64,000 bases of DNA from Methylococcaceae bacterium (GTDB lineage: Bacteria; Pseudomonadota; Gammaproteobacteria; Methylococcales; Methylomonadaceae). Shown one piece after another: positions 39,510 to 48,784 of this stretch. A program made the position numbers and the translations under genes. The stretch covers positions 248,001 to 312,000 of the forward strand of contig JADKAL010000001.1 in NCBI GenBank assembly GCA_016715325.1, in the 5' to 3' direction. How positions within the stretch are numbered: position 1 is the stretch's first letter; each line of letters opens with the position of its first letter. The notes under the pieces are model-generated. The model was not told where the DNA came from and searched no databases. It was given only the letters and a program-made list of their open reading frames with translations.

Positions 39510-40050
39510 AATTTCCCCTTGGGCTTGACGGTCACAAGGAGAAAATATAATGACAACATTATCTTACGAAAGCTTAAGCCATTCGAAATGGGATTGCAAA
39601 TACCACATTGTGTTCATACCGAAAGGCAGGAAAAAAGAGTTGTACGGAAAGATTCGAGGGTATTTGGGGCCTTTGTTCCCGAGCTTGCGGCGCAAAGGAA
39701 CTGCCAGAGATAATGGAAGGGCACATGGTTCAGGATCACGTCCATATGCTGATAAGGATACCGCCGAAGTACTCAGTTGCGGAAGTGGTAGGGTACCTGA
39801 AGGGAAGAGCGCCATTTCCGTTGCGCGGCAGTTCAGCGGGAGGCAGCGAAATTTCAACGGCGAGAATTTCTGGGCGCGAGGCTGCGGTGTCGACGGTTGG
39901 GTTTGAGGAAACGCAGATTCGCGCCTACATCAAAAACCAAGAGCAGTTGGACGGCAAGGGAAGTAGTGAGCAGGGCAGGTTTTAGGCGGTGACTTCGGCA
40001 GCCCTTGGGGCTGCTAACAACCGTCAAGCCCCCCGCTTCGCGGGGGCGTT
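39510..40050 (+). mobile_element. IS200/IS605-family element (degenerate)
   Basis: A left hairpin (CCTTG/CAAGG, 39517-39539) and a right hairpin (CCCCCGC/GCGGGGG, 40030-40046) bracket one Y1-transposase region, as in IS200-type elements. Boundaries are approximate. Confidence 0.65.
39550..39985 (+). pseudogene. IS200/IS605 Y1 transposase (TnpA), frameshifted
   Basis: The pieces read MTTLSYESLSHSKWDCKYHI, then in another frame the HUH part QDHVHMLIRIPPKYSVAEVV, then KSAISVARQFSGRQRNFN and ETQIRAYIKNQEQL holding the catalytic tyrosine. At least three frame changes are needed over about 145 residues. Y1 transposases move single-stranded DNA using HUH histidines and one tyrosine, and both motifs are present here. 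As read, it is inactive. Confidence 0.75.
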
Positions 40051-40146
40051 ATGACTCTGCTTTATTCATGCGGTCTCCTTAAAAAGTACTGTTGGTTTTA
40101 ACGGTTGGTTGACTTTCACCGTAAGCAAGCATAGCCCGATTTTGGC

Positions 40147-40219
40147 AAAAGTTGCATCCTGCTAATGACTCAGGTAGATTGCCATCCATATAAATCTTAT
40201 CGCAAACGCAGCACACCGT
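40147..40219 (+). promoter_or_regulatory. Conserved leader before the second ECF sigma gene
   Basis: This block matches 10372-10444 closely (CAAAAGTTGC, GACTCAGGTAG, GCCATCCAT). It may contain the promoter or reflect duplication of the locus. Confidence 0.45.
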
Positions 40220-40729
40220 ATGCCACCGACCTTCCAAGAGCATATCCTCCAAGACCACCAGGACGAACTGCTTAGGTTTATTTTCCGCAAGGTCAACTGC
40301 CCAGATACTGCACAGGACATTTTCCAGGATACTTATGTCCGCTACACAAATTATCCCGGAAAAAGCCAGATTAAAAACCACCGGGCGTTTATTTTCCGCA
40401 TTGCCGCTAACCTTGTTGCTGATTATGAGCGAAAAAGCCGCGTCCGTAAACGGTTTACCGGCGTTGAGGAACTCGAAATTGACACATTCCCCCAGGCGGA
40501 CAACTTCCAACCTGAACAACTGCTGTCGGTCCAGGAACGCCTGGAATTGATGGCGCGCACCGTCGAAGGGCTGCCGCCCCGTTGCCGGGAAGTGTTCATC
40601 CTGCGCCGGGTCGAAGGCCTAAGCCACGCCCAAATTGCAAAATGTCTTGAAATTTCCCCGCGCATGGTCGAAAAGCACCTGCACAAAGCATTGGTGGCAT
40701 TACAAAATGTGCTTGATACCTTTGATTAA
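40220..40729 (+). CDS. FecI-type ECF sigma factor (locus 2)
   Basis: The 169-residue protein shares its first 60 residues almost entirely with the locus 1 sigma factor (HQDELLRFIFRKVNCPDTA). Region 4 (LPPRCREVFILRRVEGLSHAQIAKCLEIS) has diverged more. That divergence lies in the -35 recognition helix, so promoter preference may differ slightly, although the same promoter element precedes both sets of target genes. It is followed by fecR and a fecA fragment. The frame is intact. Confidence 0.93.
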   Translation: MPPTFQEHILQDHQDELLRFIFRKVNCPDTAQDIFQDTYVRYTNYPGKSQIKNHRAFIFRIAANLVADYERKSRVRKRFTGVEELEIDTFPQADNFQPEQLLSVQERLELMARTVEGLPPRCREVFILRRVEGLSHAQIAKCLEISPRMVEKHLHKALVALQNVLDTFD

Positions 40730-40753
40730 TAAAATAATCAACAATGAAGGTTC

Positions 40754-40779
40754 CTATTTTCGCCTCTCATGCGTCTTAA
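40754..40779 (+). promoter_or_regulatory. Predicted ECF promoter before fecR (locus 2)
   Basis: CTATTTT, 11 bases, CGTCTTAA, the fourth example of the shared element. If transcription starts about seven bases after the -10, the ATG at 40784 would lie before it, so the start at 40817 is better. Confidence 0.6.
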
Positions 40780-40816
40780 GGGTATGGCCATAAACAAGGC
40801 GGAGTCAAATCAACCC

Positions 40817-41779
40817 ATGAATACTAACGGAATAGCCGACGACATCAAGACGCAAGCCAGCGCCTGGTGGGTACGTGTGGACAGCGGCACAATGGATGAC
40901 AACGAACAGACCCAGTTTGATGCCTGGGTTAACGCTAGTGAAACCCACCGGGAAGCCTTTAACCAGGTCAACCAGATATGGCAGGAACTCGATGGCATCA
41001 AGGAGAGGCTTGCCGCCGCCATGCCCTCACCTGCACGAAAACCATCCCGATTTAACCCTTGGCAATGGGGTATGGCTTCACTGGCGGCCATTTACATCCT
41101 AGTGGTAACCGCCCAGCCAATCAACATTTGGCTTCAAGCTGACGAAAGCACCGGTATTGCCGAGATGCGGACTGTCCAACTTGTCGACGGCTCGACCGCA
41201 CAACTCAACAGCGAAACCGCGCTCTTGATCAACATCACCAAAACAGTCAGGGAGCTGACCTTATTGAAAGGCGAAGCCCAGTTCAATGTATCACCTGACC
41301 CCATAAGGCCGTTTAAGGTACGGGCGGGCAATGGCGTTATTACAGCCTTGGGCACCGCTTTCAATATCCACCACAGCAAGGCCAGCACCGAGGTGACGGT
41401 GACCGAACACAGCGTCTTAGTCCAGCTAGACAACGATGCGGAAAACTCAATAGCGCCCATCACTCTGGCCAACGGCCAGCAATTGGCTTACAACCCAGAT
41501 AACGGTCTGGGCGCAATAACCAACGCCGACACCCAATTAACCAGCGCTTGGCAGCGCGGCAAGTTGGTTTTCCAAGGCAAACCCTTGGGCGAGGTGATAG
41601 CCGAGCTAAACCACTACCATCGTGGTTATTTCCTGATTGCCGACCCCACCATTGCCAACCGCAGGGTCAACGGTGTGTTCAGCACCGACAAACCCATCGC
41701 CGCGCTGGACACTATCGAAAAATCCCTCAATTTACATTCCAACAGGCTATCGCATTACCTGGTGTTGCTGCACCGGTAA
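40817..41779 (+). CDS. FecR-type anti-sigma/signal-transducing protein (locus 2)
   Basis: Started at the ATG at 40817 (MNTNGIADDIKTQ), it has 320 residues. It carries an N-terminal DUF4880 region (ASAWWVRVDSGTMDDNEQTQ), one membrane helix near residues 82-100 (WGMASLAAIYILVVTAQP), a FecR domain (RTVQLVDGSTAQLNSET; GNGVITALGTAFNIH) and a C-terminal STN-like part. It is the paralogue of 11038-12006. It should control the FecI of this locus. The frame is intact although its receptor is destroyed. Confidence 0.92.
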   Translation: MNTNGIADDIKTQASAWWVRVDSGTMDDNEQTQFDAWVNASETHREAFNQVNQIWQELDGIKERLAAAMPSPARKPSRFNPWQWGMASLAAIYILVVTAQPINIWLQADESTGIAEMRTVQLVDGSTAQLNSETALLINITKTVRELTLLKGEAQFNVSPDPIRPFKVRAGNGVITALGTAFNIHHSKASTEVTVTEHSVLVQLDNDAENSIAPITLANGQQLAYNPDNGLGAITNADTQLTSAWQRGKLVFQGKPLGEVIAELNHYHRGYFLIADPTIANRRVNGVFSTDKPIAALDTIEKSLNLHSNRLSHYLVLLHR

Positions 41780-41791
41780 TTTCGTAGGGTA

Positions 41792-41812
41792 CGCAATGCC
41801 CACCCTTTTATT
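41792..41812. repeat. REP-like fragment between fecR and fecA
   Basis: GGGTACGCAATGCCCACCC-type sequence (from about 41789), known as a dispersed word in many gammaproteobacterial genomes. The classification is from recollection, not from a search. Confidence 0.3.
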
Positions 41813-41847
41813 TAAAACTTCGCAAAAATATTTTTTCCCCAAGGTTC

Positions 41848-41873
41848 GGGTTTTCGCAAGTCGCGCGTCTTAA
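41848..41873 (+). promoter_or_regulatory. Predicted ECF promoter before fecA (locus 2)
   Basis: GGGTTTT, 11 bases, CGTCTTAA, ending about 51 bases before the receptor start. Confidence 0.62.
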
Positions 41874-41924
41874 GGAGATGTAGGTCATAAATAAGGCCAA
41901 CATTTACCAGAACGGGGAAAACCA

Positions 41925-43526
41925 ATGACAGGAACGACCAACGCCTTGCCGCCCAGCACCACGCTTAGCCACCGGCTGTTAACGCTGATCTTGCTGACGA
42001 GCCTATTAGCTATCAACACACTGGCCTTTGCGGGCCGCCAACTAGGCAATATAACATTCCGGCGGGTTCGTTGGCCCATGCGCTCAACAACTTGGCAGAA
42101 CACAGCGATTTACAGGTGATCTACGACACCGGCCTCACCCAAGGCTTATCCACCAAAGGGTTCAAGGGTAGCTACAGCACCGCTACCGCCTTGCAGAAAC
42201 TGCTGGTCGGCACGGGTTTGGTGTATACCTTAAGCAATGGCGAGGTCACCATCCGGGCGGTGGACAAAACCCCAAAAGCGTTTGTGCCGGTGGCAAACCC
42301 GCCAAAAACAGAAAACTTACCGCCAGCGTCCGACACCACCCTGGAAAAGGTTGTTGTCGAAGCGGACTCCAGCAATCCTTATGACGACCCCACCTGGGCG
42401 ACTGACCCGAAAAACACCGACTATAACCGGCCTAATGCCACCACCGCCACCAAGACCGACACGCCGATCATGGAGACACCGGTCAATGTGCAGGTGGTGC
42501 CGCAACAGGTTTTGAAGGATCAGCAAATCATCCGCTTGGACAAAGCCCCTTGAGAATGTCAGCGGTGTGATTTCCCGTCCAGCAGCAGACACGGGCATCG
42601 GAGGCGGCGATTCTTTCATGCTGCGTGGTTTTGATAGTTTTCCGGCCAGTGTATATCGCGATGGAATGCGCTTGGTCTTCTCAGGGCAAACCGATCTCGC
42701 AGCTATCGAGAGGGTTGAGGTACTGAAAGGGCCAGCCGCTATCCTCTATGGCCGCATCGAACCGGGCGGTTTGATCAATCAGGTAGGTAAGCAACCCCTT
42801 GCCAATCCGTTTTACGCTTTGCAGCAGCAATTTGGTTCATTCGATTTCTACCGCACCACACTCGACGCGACCGGGCCTATTAACAGTGAGAAGTCTCTCA
42901 AATACCGTTTCAATCTGGCTTTTGAAACGGCCAATTCTTTCCAGGAATTTATCAACAACGAGCGAGTCGTCGCCGCGCCGGTGCTTCGATGGGATATCTC
43001 ACCCGCAACCCAAGTTACGCTGGAGCTTAATTACCGCCACAGTATGGATCCGCTGTCTCCCGGAATTCCGTTTATCGGCAATCGTCCCGCACCCGTTCCG
43101 CGCGAACGAAATTTCGGTGAGTCTACGCATACATTAAGAGGTACTGACGATATCTATACTGGCATAAACTGGTCGCATGCTTTCAACGAAAACTGGTCTT
43201 TCAACCACCGTTTCTATATCGATCGAACGAATAGATTTCAACAGGCCAACGTCTTTCTAAATTCCGGCGTTCTAAATGCCGGTGATTTGATTGAACGCTC
43301 TGGCGAGGAACCTGAAGGAGATTCCGGTTCTACAGACTATTTCACTACGTACAATCTCACCGGACATTTCAACACCGGGCTTTTTCAGCATACTGTACTT
43401 CTAGGCGGTGACTACTACCAGAACCAAAACGATCCAGGCAAAGGTGTTGGCTTTGCTATTCCTCCAACCGATGTTTTTCAACCCGTCCATGATGATGTGT
43501 CAACACTTTTCCGGACACAAGGTTAA
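41925..43526 (+). pseudogene. FecA-type TonB-dependent receptor, truncated by IS3 (locus 2)
   Basis: The start ATG at 41925 follows GGGG. The signal peptide is RLLTLILLTSLLAINTLAFA. A frame change near 42040 is needed to reach the STN domain (YNIPAGSLAHALNNLAEHS), and one extra C in CCCC near 42549 to reach the plug and barrel (LENVSG; ERVEVLKGPAAILYGRIEPGG). The last receptor residues are about VSTLF. The frame then runs 16 bases into an IS3 end and stops. The remaining barrel strands are missing downstream, so about 300 residues are lost. It is paralogous to the receptor of locus 1 (shared NPYDDPxWATDP and NPNxDYNRPNA-like stretch). It cannot function. Confidence 0.88.
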
Positions 43527-44383
43527 GCAGATTTAAACTGCATTTCATAGTCCACTGGCGAGCAATAGTTATTGGCGGAATGTAACCGTTCCCGATTATA
43601 GAATACCTCGATGTATTCGAATATTTCCATCTTTGCTTCCGTCCTGGTTTGATAATGACGGTGGTGCACCAACTCTGTTTTCAAGGTGTGGAAAACGCTT
43701 TCTGACACGGCATTGTCCCAACAATTACCTTTGCGGCTCATGCTCTGCCGGATGCCAAAATGCTTTATTAGCTTCCGATGGCTGGTGGCAGCGTATTGGC
43801 TGCCACGGTCACTATGCCATAACAAGTCTTTCCCTGGCTTGCGTTTCCAGAGTGCCATCAGTAAGGCATCATTAACCAGCGATGCGCACATGTGTTCTGC
43901 CATAGACCATCCGACGACTTGCCTGGAAAACAAATCAATCACCACTGCCAAGTACAGCCAACCTTCTTTGGTGTGGATGTAGGTGATGTCGCCCACGTAA
44001 ACTTGGTCGGGCTTTTGTACCGTAAACTGTCGATCCAGAATATTTTCAGCGACCGGCAGGTTATGCTTGGAATCCGTGGTCGCCTTGAATTTTCGTTTGG
44101 TCTTGCAGGCCAGCCCCGTCGCACTCATCAATCGGCCGATACGACCTCTACCAACCGACAAATTTTGTCTTAATAACGATTGCCTAATGCGTCGTGTACC
44201 GTAAGTGGCACGGCTCTTGGTAAAGATTTCTTGGATGACTGGAGCCAGTTCTGCATCCGCCTGTTCACGCGCTGTCGGGCTACGGTGTAGCCAATCATAA
44301 TAAGCATTTCGGGGAAACATCCATAAACCGACACATCGAGGTTACAGGGAATTCGTTGCCTTGTTGTTTGATCCACGCGTACC
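43523..44383 (-). pseudogene. IS3-family transposase OrfB (frameshifted near its start)
   Basis: From about residue 20 the protein is intact (YYDWLHRSPTAREQADAEL...), with the rve/DDE catalytic region: VGDITYIHTKEGWLYLAVVID, LLWHSDRGSQYAA and GNCWDNAVSESVFHTLK. One extra C near 44316 separates it from its N-terminal part (YAWIKQQGNEFPVTSMCRFMD), which reads in another frame and would continue OrfA by frameshift. The C-terminal end (LHSANNYCSPVDYEMQF) is complete. As read it may still start at an internal Met, but the natural protein is broken. Confidence 0.8.
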
Positions 44384-44677
44384 TCACCGTTGTTCCTTGG
44401 CAAAGTACGCTGCTGCCTTTTTAATAAATTACGCTCTTCGGTCAGTTGGGCAACCTCTTTTTGAGGCGCTTCAGCTCTTCATAAAGATGGATGTCAGTGC
44501 GCACTGCCCCACCATTATTAACAGGCCGACTGTATTTGCTGATCCAGGTATGTAATGTATTTTCATTCACACCAATATCCCTGGCAATATGGGCTATCGG
44601 CTTATCCGATTCGTTGGCTAGCTTTACCGCTGACTCCTGAATTCAGCCGTATATATTTTCGGTTTTTCTTGATTCAT
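44384..44677 (-). pseudogene. IS3-family OrfA (frameshifted)
   Basis: Begins MNQEKPKIYTAEFR, then three one-base losses (G near 44635, A near 44459 and A near 44425) interrupt a helix-turn-helix protein (LANESDKPIAHIARDIGVNE; LHTWISKYSRP) and a leucine-zipper-like stretch (LTEERNLLK). All are in short homopolymers. Confidence 0.75.
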
Positions 44678-44739
44678 TTTTGACTCACTCCCCCTTTCAG
44701 GTATTTTAAGGAATGTGTCCGGTTTAGTGTAGCCACATC

Positions 44740-45395
44740 AGACTGGCGTGGTTGCCTCATGGTGGACGACTACGCAGGGTACAAACCGCTGTTCACCGAG
44801 GTCTCAGGCGGCAACGCTTACACCGAGTTGGCGTGCTTTGCCCATGTCCGCCGGAAATTCTTCGATCTCTATCAAGCCAACCGAAGCCCAATGGCCTATG
44901 CCGCATTAGAACAGATTGCCGATCTGTATGAAATCGAATCCCAAGCTAAAGACCTGAGCATTGAACAGCGTCAATTAGTACGGCAGGACAAAGCCAAGCC
45001 CTTGCTTGACGAGTTGTACGCCTGGCTTAAGGACACCCTGGCCAAGACCGCACCGGGCGGTGCCTCCGCCAAAGCGCTAAATTATGCTTTAAAGCGCTGG
45101 CCGGCGTTAATCCGCTACGCTGACACCGGTCACCTGCCGATCGATAACAATGCCTGCGAGAACACGATAAGGCCAATTGCTATCGGCCGGAAAAATTATT
45201 TATTTGTTGGCACCGAACGCGCCGGCAAGCGGGCTGCCGCCATTCAAAGCCTTTTGGGCACTGCCAAACTCAATGGCCTTGATCCCGCTGCCTGGCTGAA
45301 AGATACCCTGGAAAAACTCCCTACCTGGCCGAACAGCAAAATCGACGAGCTGCTGCCGTTCGGTCATAACGAAGCCGCTAACACAACCACAAATT
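44740..45395 (+). mobile_element. IS66-family fragment
   Basis: Only the 3' part of an IS66 transposase gene is present, joined on both sides to IS3 sequences, so its ends are lost. Confidence 0.7.
44759..45395 (+). pseudogene. IS66 transposase (TnpC), C-terminal part
   Basis: The frame opens with VDDYAGYKPLFTEVSGGNAY and continues with the family C-terminus: LACFAHVRRKFFDLYQANRS, GHLPIDNNACENTIRPIAIG and NYLFVGTERAGKRAAAIQSLL, ending about IDELLPF. The N-terminal Zn-finger and first catalytic region are absent. Beyond 45395 the frame runs into IS3 sequence on the opposite strand, producing a chimeric tail. Not functional. Confidence 0.82.
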
Positions 45396-46156
45396 TTAGG
45401 GATACGCATAGTAACACCGCTTACGGTACAGCCAGCCTTCGTCCGTCCAGATATAAGTGATGTCCGACACCCACTTTTGGTCGGGCTTGGCTGCACTGAA
45501 ATCCTGACCTAGCAGATTGGGCGCAACCGGCAAGGAATGCTTGCTGTTGGTGGTCGCCTTGTATTTCTTGGCCGCCTTCGCCCTAAGGCCATTGATCCGC
45601 ATGATCCGGGCGACGCGGTGGCGGCTCGCCAAAATGCCTTCGGCCTTAAGCCTGCGGGCGACCCTGGGCGCACCGGGACGTCCTTTCTCGTCATCGAAAA
45701 CACGCTTTATTTCAATCTTAAGCGACTGGGTCGATCGCCCTAGCAGAATGTGGCCTGCGTTCCCAGGCGTAATAGCCACTGCGCGACACCGACAGCAGGC
45801 GGCACATCATGCCCACCGGGAATTGCGTTTCATTAGTCTTGATCATGGCGTACTTCACTTGGGCAGTTTCGCGAAGTACGCCGCCGCCTTTTTAGGAAGG
45901 CAACCTCGTCTTCCAGGCGGGCGTTTTCACGCTTAAGCCTAGCCATTTCAGCTTGCTGGAGCTTTTGCTCTTCAAAGGGTTGCCCTGTTTGCCGACGTTT
46001 TGCACGCCAGGCATACAAGGTCGCCTCTGTAAGCCCTAAATCTTTCGATACCGTCGGAATACCGTCCCGATCAGCACGTTCCAATGCTTGCTCTTTAAAC
46101 TGTGGCGTGTATTTGTTTCGTACAATCTGTAGGTTTGGTTCTTTTTTGGTTTTCAT
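45396..46156 (-). pseudogene. IS3 OrfA and truncated OrfB (second element)
   Basis: OrfA (45833-46156) opens KKEPNLQIVRNKYTPQFKEQ with a helix-turn-helix (VSKDLGLTEATLYAWRAKR) and a coiled coil (EMARLKRENARLEDEVAFL). One A lost near 45890 diverts its natural end (AAAYFAKLPK). OrfB (from about 45779) has GRPGAPRVARRLKAEGI, RHRVARIMRINGLRAKAAKK and DQKWVSDITYIWTDEG, the first catalytic acid, then is cut off. Without its last two catalytic motifs it cannot act. Confidence 0.78.
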
Positions 46157-46204
46157 TATTCACCTCGGTTTTAGAGATTACTCTCTTAGCCGAGTGTCCA
46201 CTAG
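45396..46204 (-). mobile_element. Second IS3-family element, 3' part missing
   Basis: OrfA and the first 110 or so residues of OrfB are present on the minus strand. The element stops at the IS66 junction near 45396. The right end near 46190-46204 contains CCGAGTGTCCACTAGA. Confidence 0.75.
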
Positions 46205-46288
46205 AGTGGGGCAAGATCAAATTACTAAATTGTAAGAATCACGACTAAAGCTATATAGTCATAACGATACGAACCCTATTGTGCCCAA

Positions 46289-47401
46289 TCAATCTTTAGG
46301 TCTGAGAATCACCGCTGTACGGAGCCTGTTTTTGCCGAAGCAGGACATTCGCTCGAAATCTTCACTGGCAATCGGTATAAATTGACAATCGAGTTCGCTT
46401 TGACGTTGTTCGTCAGGGTCGGAATCGTGCATATAAAGACAGTCGTCGTCAAAACCGCTCATCACGACCCAATGCGGGACCTTTTTACGGTCCATCAGAT
46501 AGGTGCTTATTAAAATCAACGGAATAGCGCCTGATTTGAAGGCGTTGATCAAATCGTTCTGTGTGATATTAGCATAGATGACCGGAATATTTTGGTCTTC
46601 GGCTTTGCGTTTAAAATCTTTATCGACCAGTTCGACGATCTGCTTTTTATCGTCGTTGCGAACACCGTCGATAAATAAAGTGCCGCTTTGGTTGATCCAG
46701 ACTTCGGCGTCGAAATTGCGTAACTTGGCGGCTAACGCCAAACCGACGGGATGGCAGCCGCCATGTCCCGATGTCATGAAAATGGTGGTCGCTTCCCGCC
46801 AGATATTGATTTCTTCTTCTTGTGAGGGTTGATAAGCCCGGTTAAGACCGTGCATCGCCATCATGAGGGCTGCCGGTCCGCAAGTAAAATGCGTGGTTTG
46901 TTTCAACCAATGTACGGAACGGTGATGTAACGTGTCGCTGTAATGTCGAATGCGTTTTTGATAACGCAAGGCGTCCTTATGATCTTGGTAATAATCGCGA
47001 TAGATACCGAATTTTTGGTAGCCGAGCGATTCGTATAGTTTAATTGCTGGATGATTGTCCACACTCACCTCAAGCCGTAAATACAAGCGACCGTCGTCGT
47101 GCGCGGCTTGTTCGCCCGCTACAATAAGCTGTTTGGCGATACCGAAGCCACGGTGTTGCAAATCGACTGCCAGTGAATACATCCGCGCTAGCCGGGTGCC
47201 CGGGTGGTAAATAATCAGCACATAGCCGACGAGATTGTTATCGAACATCGCAACCAATAACGCACGGTGATCCGTTCCGATCCAATGTTTAAAACTGCGC
47301 CGGCTTAATTTGTCGGTATTGAAGCTGGCATTTTCCAACGCCACCAAATCCTCCAAGTCGTTAAGTTGTGCCGGTCGAATCGTAATTTTTGCTTCAGCCA
47401 T
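46289..47401 (-). CDS. GNAT acetyltransferase fused to C39-like peptidase
   Basis: The 370-residue protein starts at the ATG whose A is the last base of the previous stop (TAATG). Residues 1-155 form a GNAT domain (ITIRPAQLNDLEDLVALENA; VDLQHRGFGIAKQLI; HPAIKLYESLGYQKFG). Residues about 165-365 resemble papain-like C39 peptidases, with TTHFTCGPAALMMAM carrying the cysteine and VPHWVVMSGFDDDCLYMHD the histidine and aspartate. No transporter is attached. It belongs to a conserved neighbourhood with a DUF2817 peptidase and a RimK-type ligase, which suggests making, acylating or trimming small peptides or amides. Its substrate is unknown. Confidence 0.88.
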   Translation of the reverse strand: MAEAKITIRPAQLNDLEDLVALENASFNTDKLSRRSFKHWIGTDHRALLVAMFDNNLVGYVLIIYHPGTRLARMYSLAVDLQHRGFGIAKQLIVAGEQAAHDDGRLYLRLEVSVDNHPAIKLYESLGYQKFGIYRDYYQDHKDALRYQKRIRHYSDTLHHRSVHWLKQTTHFTCGPAALMMAMHGLNRAYQPSQEEEINIWREATTIFMTSGHGGCHPVGLALAAKLRNFDAEVWINQSGTLFIDGVRNDDKKQIVELVDKDFKRKAEDQNIPVIYANITQNDLINAFKSGAIPLILISTYLMDRKKVPHWVVMSGFDDDCLYMHDSDPDEQRQSELDCQFIPIASEDFERMSCFGKNRLRTAVILRPKD

Positions 47402-48492
47402 TATGACGATAGTCCATGTAACGCTTGGGTAATTACCTGTCTTGCTCGAAATAAAACCGATGCTTTCCAAAACGGGTCGCCAGGACAAAAATGTTGGCGC
47501 ATCAGTTTGCTATGCGCCAGCCGTGCAGACGTATTGTCGTGCTGCGCCCAAAGTTGGTGATCTTTCACAATAACTTCAAAAAGCCGATCGGTTGAGAATG
47601 TGCCGAATTCAAGCGTTACGTGACAACTACGCTCGTTCATGATGCGATGCCAGAGGTAATCGATTAAGCCGTTTTTAGGGACCGAACTGGAAGTCCCGAG
47701 CGCCGGTAGCGTAACGGAATCGCCGTACCAATTCTGTGCAACGCGAACCCCTGCGCTATCCGGCGAATGATCGCAGATAATTTCGCCGTAACCGTATGGG
47801 CCTAAGCCGCTGTGCAAATCGATGACGGCTAAATCCCGTTCATTTAAACAGTGTTGCCGGATAAGGTGTTCCGTCACTATTCGGCCGTGCGCCGGTTTAT
47901 TCCCGCCGTAAAACGGTCCGGCTGGATCGCTATATTGACCGCCGCTGACGGCTACTTCAAACGCCGTTCGGCCTTGTTGCCTTTCGAATTCCGCAAAAGC
48001 AAGCGTTCTTTGTTGTCCATCGACTGAGAAAAGGGCGTTTTTGAGCAATTCATAACCTGGATTTTCAGGTAACGACTGGGAAAAATCGACCGCATTCCGA
48101 TTGAGATCGACGCCGTCTTCATCGCATCTCCGCAACCATGCAAAACCCCAGGGAGTTAGAGCATGCACGATTAAGACGGCAGTGTTTTCAGGCAGCTTTA
48201 TTTCACGATTGGCAAATAAACGCAGAAAATCTTGCTCAATTGCGCTACCGGCTAAACCTTCAACACCGTGTGTGCCGGCTAATAAAACGAATACTTTTTC
48301 AGCACTATCAGAACCCAGCCAAAGTGTGTCGGTAAAAAGAAGTTTCCCGTCCGGAGTTTTTCCCGGACAAGAATAATCGTTATGTTTGCCATTTAGGACT
48401 TCCGCTATAGAAAGAAAATCGCTTCTTGCCGCCTGATAAGACGGGGGGAAAACGTTAACATCAATCGGCGAATAAGTTAGATAAGAAGCCAT
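47401..48492 (-). CDS. DUF2817 family M14-like zinc peptidase/deacylase
   Basis: A 363-residue protein with GTHGVEGLAGSAIEQDFL (residues about 68-85, zinc ligands H and E), a DLNRN motif (LRRCDEDGVDLNRNAV), VIDLHSGLGPYGYGE with a third zinc histidine, and the catalytic glutamate in HVTLEFGTFST. These are features of the M14/aspartoacylase-like DUF2817 family. It would hydrolyse an amide or peptide bond in a small substrate. It overlaps the GNAT-C39 gene by one base and diverges from the RimK-type ligase across a 292-base gap that should hold both promoters. Confidence 0.87.
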   Translation of the reverse strand: MASYLTYSPIDVNVFPPSYQAARSDFLSIAEVLNGKHNDYSCPGKTPDGKLLFTDTLWLGSDSAEKVFVLLAGTHGVEGLAGSAIEQDFLRLFANREIKLPENTAVLIVHALTPWGFAWLRRCDEDGVDLNRNAVDFSQSLPENPGYELLKNALFSVDGQQRTLAFAEFERQQGRTAFEVAVSGGQYSDPAGPFYGGNKPAHGRIVTEHLIRQHCLNERDLAVIDLHSGLGPYGYGEIICDHSPDSAGVRVAQNWYGDSVTLPALGTSSSVPKNGLIDYLWHRIMNERSCHVTLEFGTFSTDRLFEVIVKDHQLWAQHDNTSARLAHSKLMRQHFCPGDPFWKASVLFRARQVITQALHGLSS

Positions 48493-48784
48493 TTCGGTAA
48501 AGGCGAATAAATGTGTAAAAGACTACCGCAAAATTCTTCAGAAATATTAACGGACGCCAGCAGAAACTCTTTGGAAAAAACAGAGTCTAGCTTGAAAATA
48601 TAATTGAATGGAATGTTTGGTTCAGTCTCCGGTCAGTTTTTATAGCCTATTTTAACTCACCTCAGCGGAAAGAAATTAATAACCCATTTGTTTCGGATGC
48701 AAGCAATTAACGCTTGCCCGAATTTGAAATTCCTTTAGCAGCATAACCTACCAAACATTTCAATTTAGGAGAATTACTTAATCC

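Larger units (their letters stand above)
43511..44722 (-). mobile_element. IS3-family insertion sequence (inside fecA locus 2)
   Basis: Imperfect ends CCGGACACAAGG (left) and, at the right, TGTGTCCGG near 44714-44722, bracket an orfA/orfB pair on the minus strand. Boundaries are good to about 10 bases. The receptor is not continued beyond it, so a deletion accompanied or followed insertion. Confidence 0.8.
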
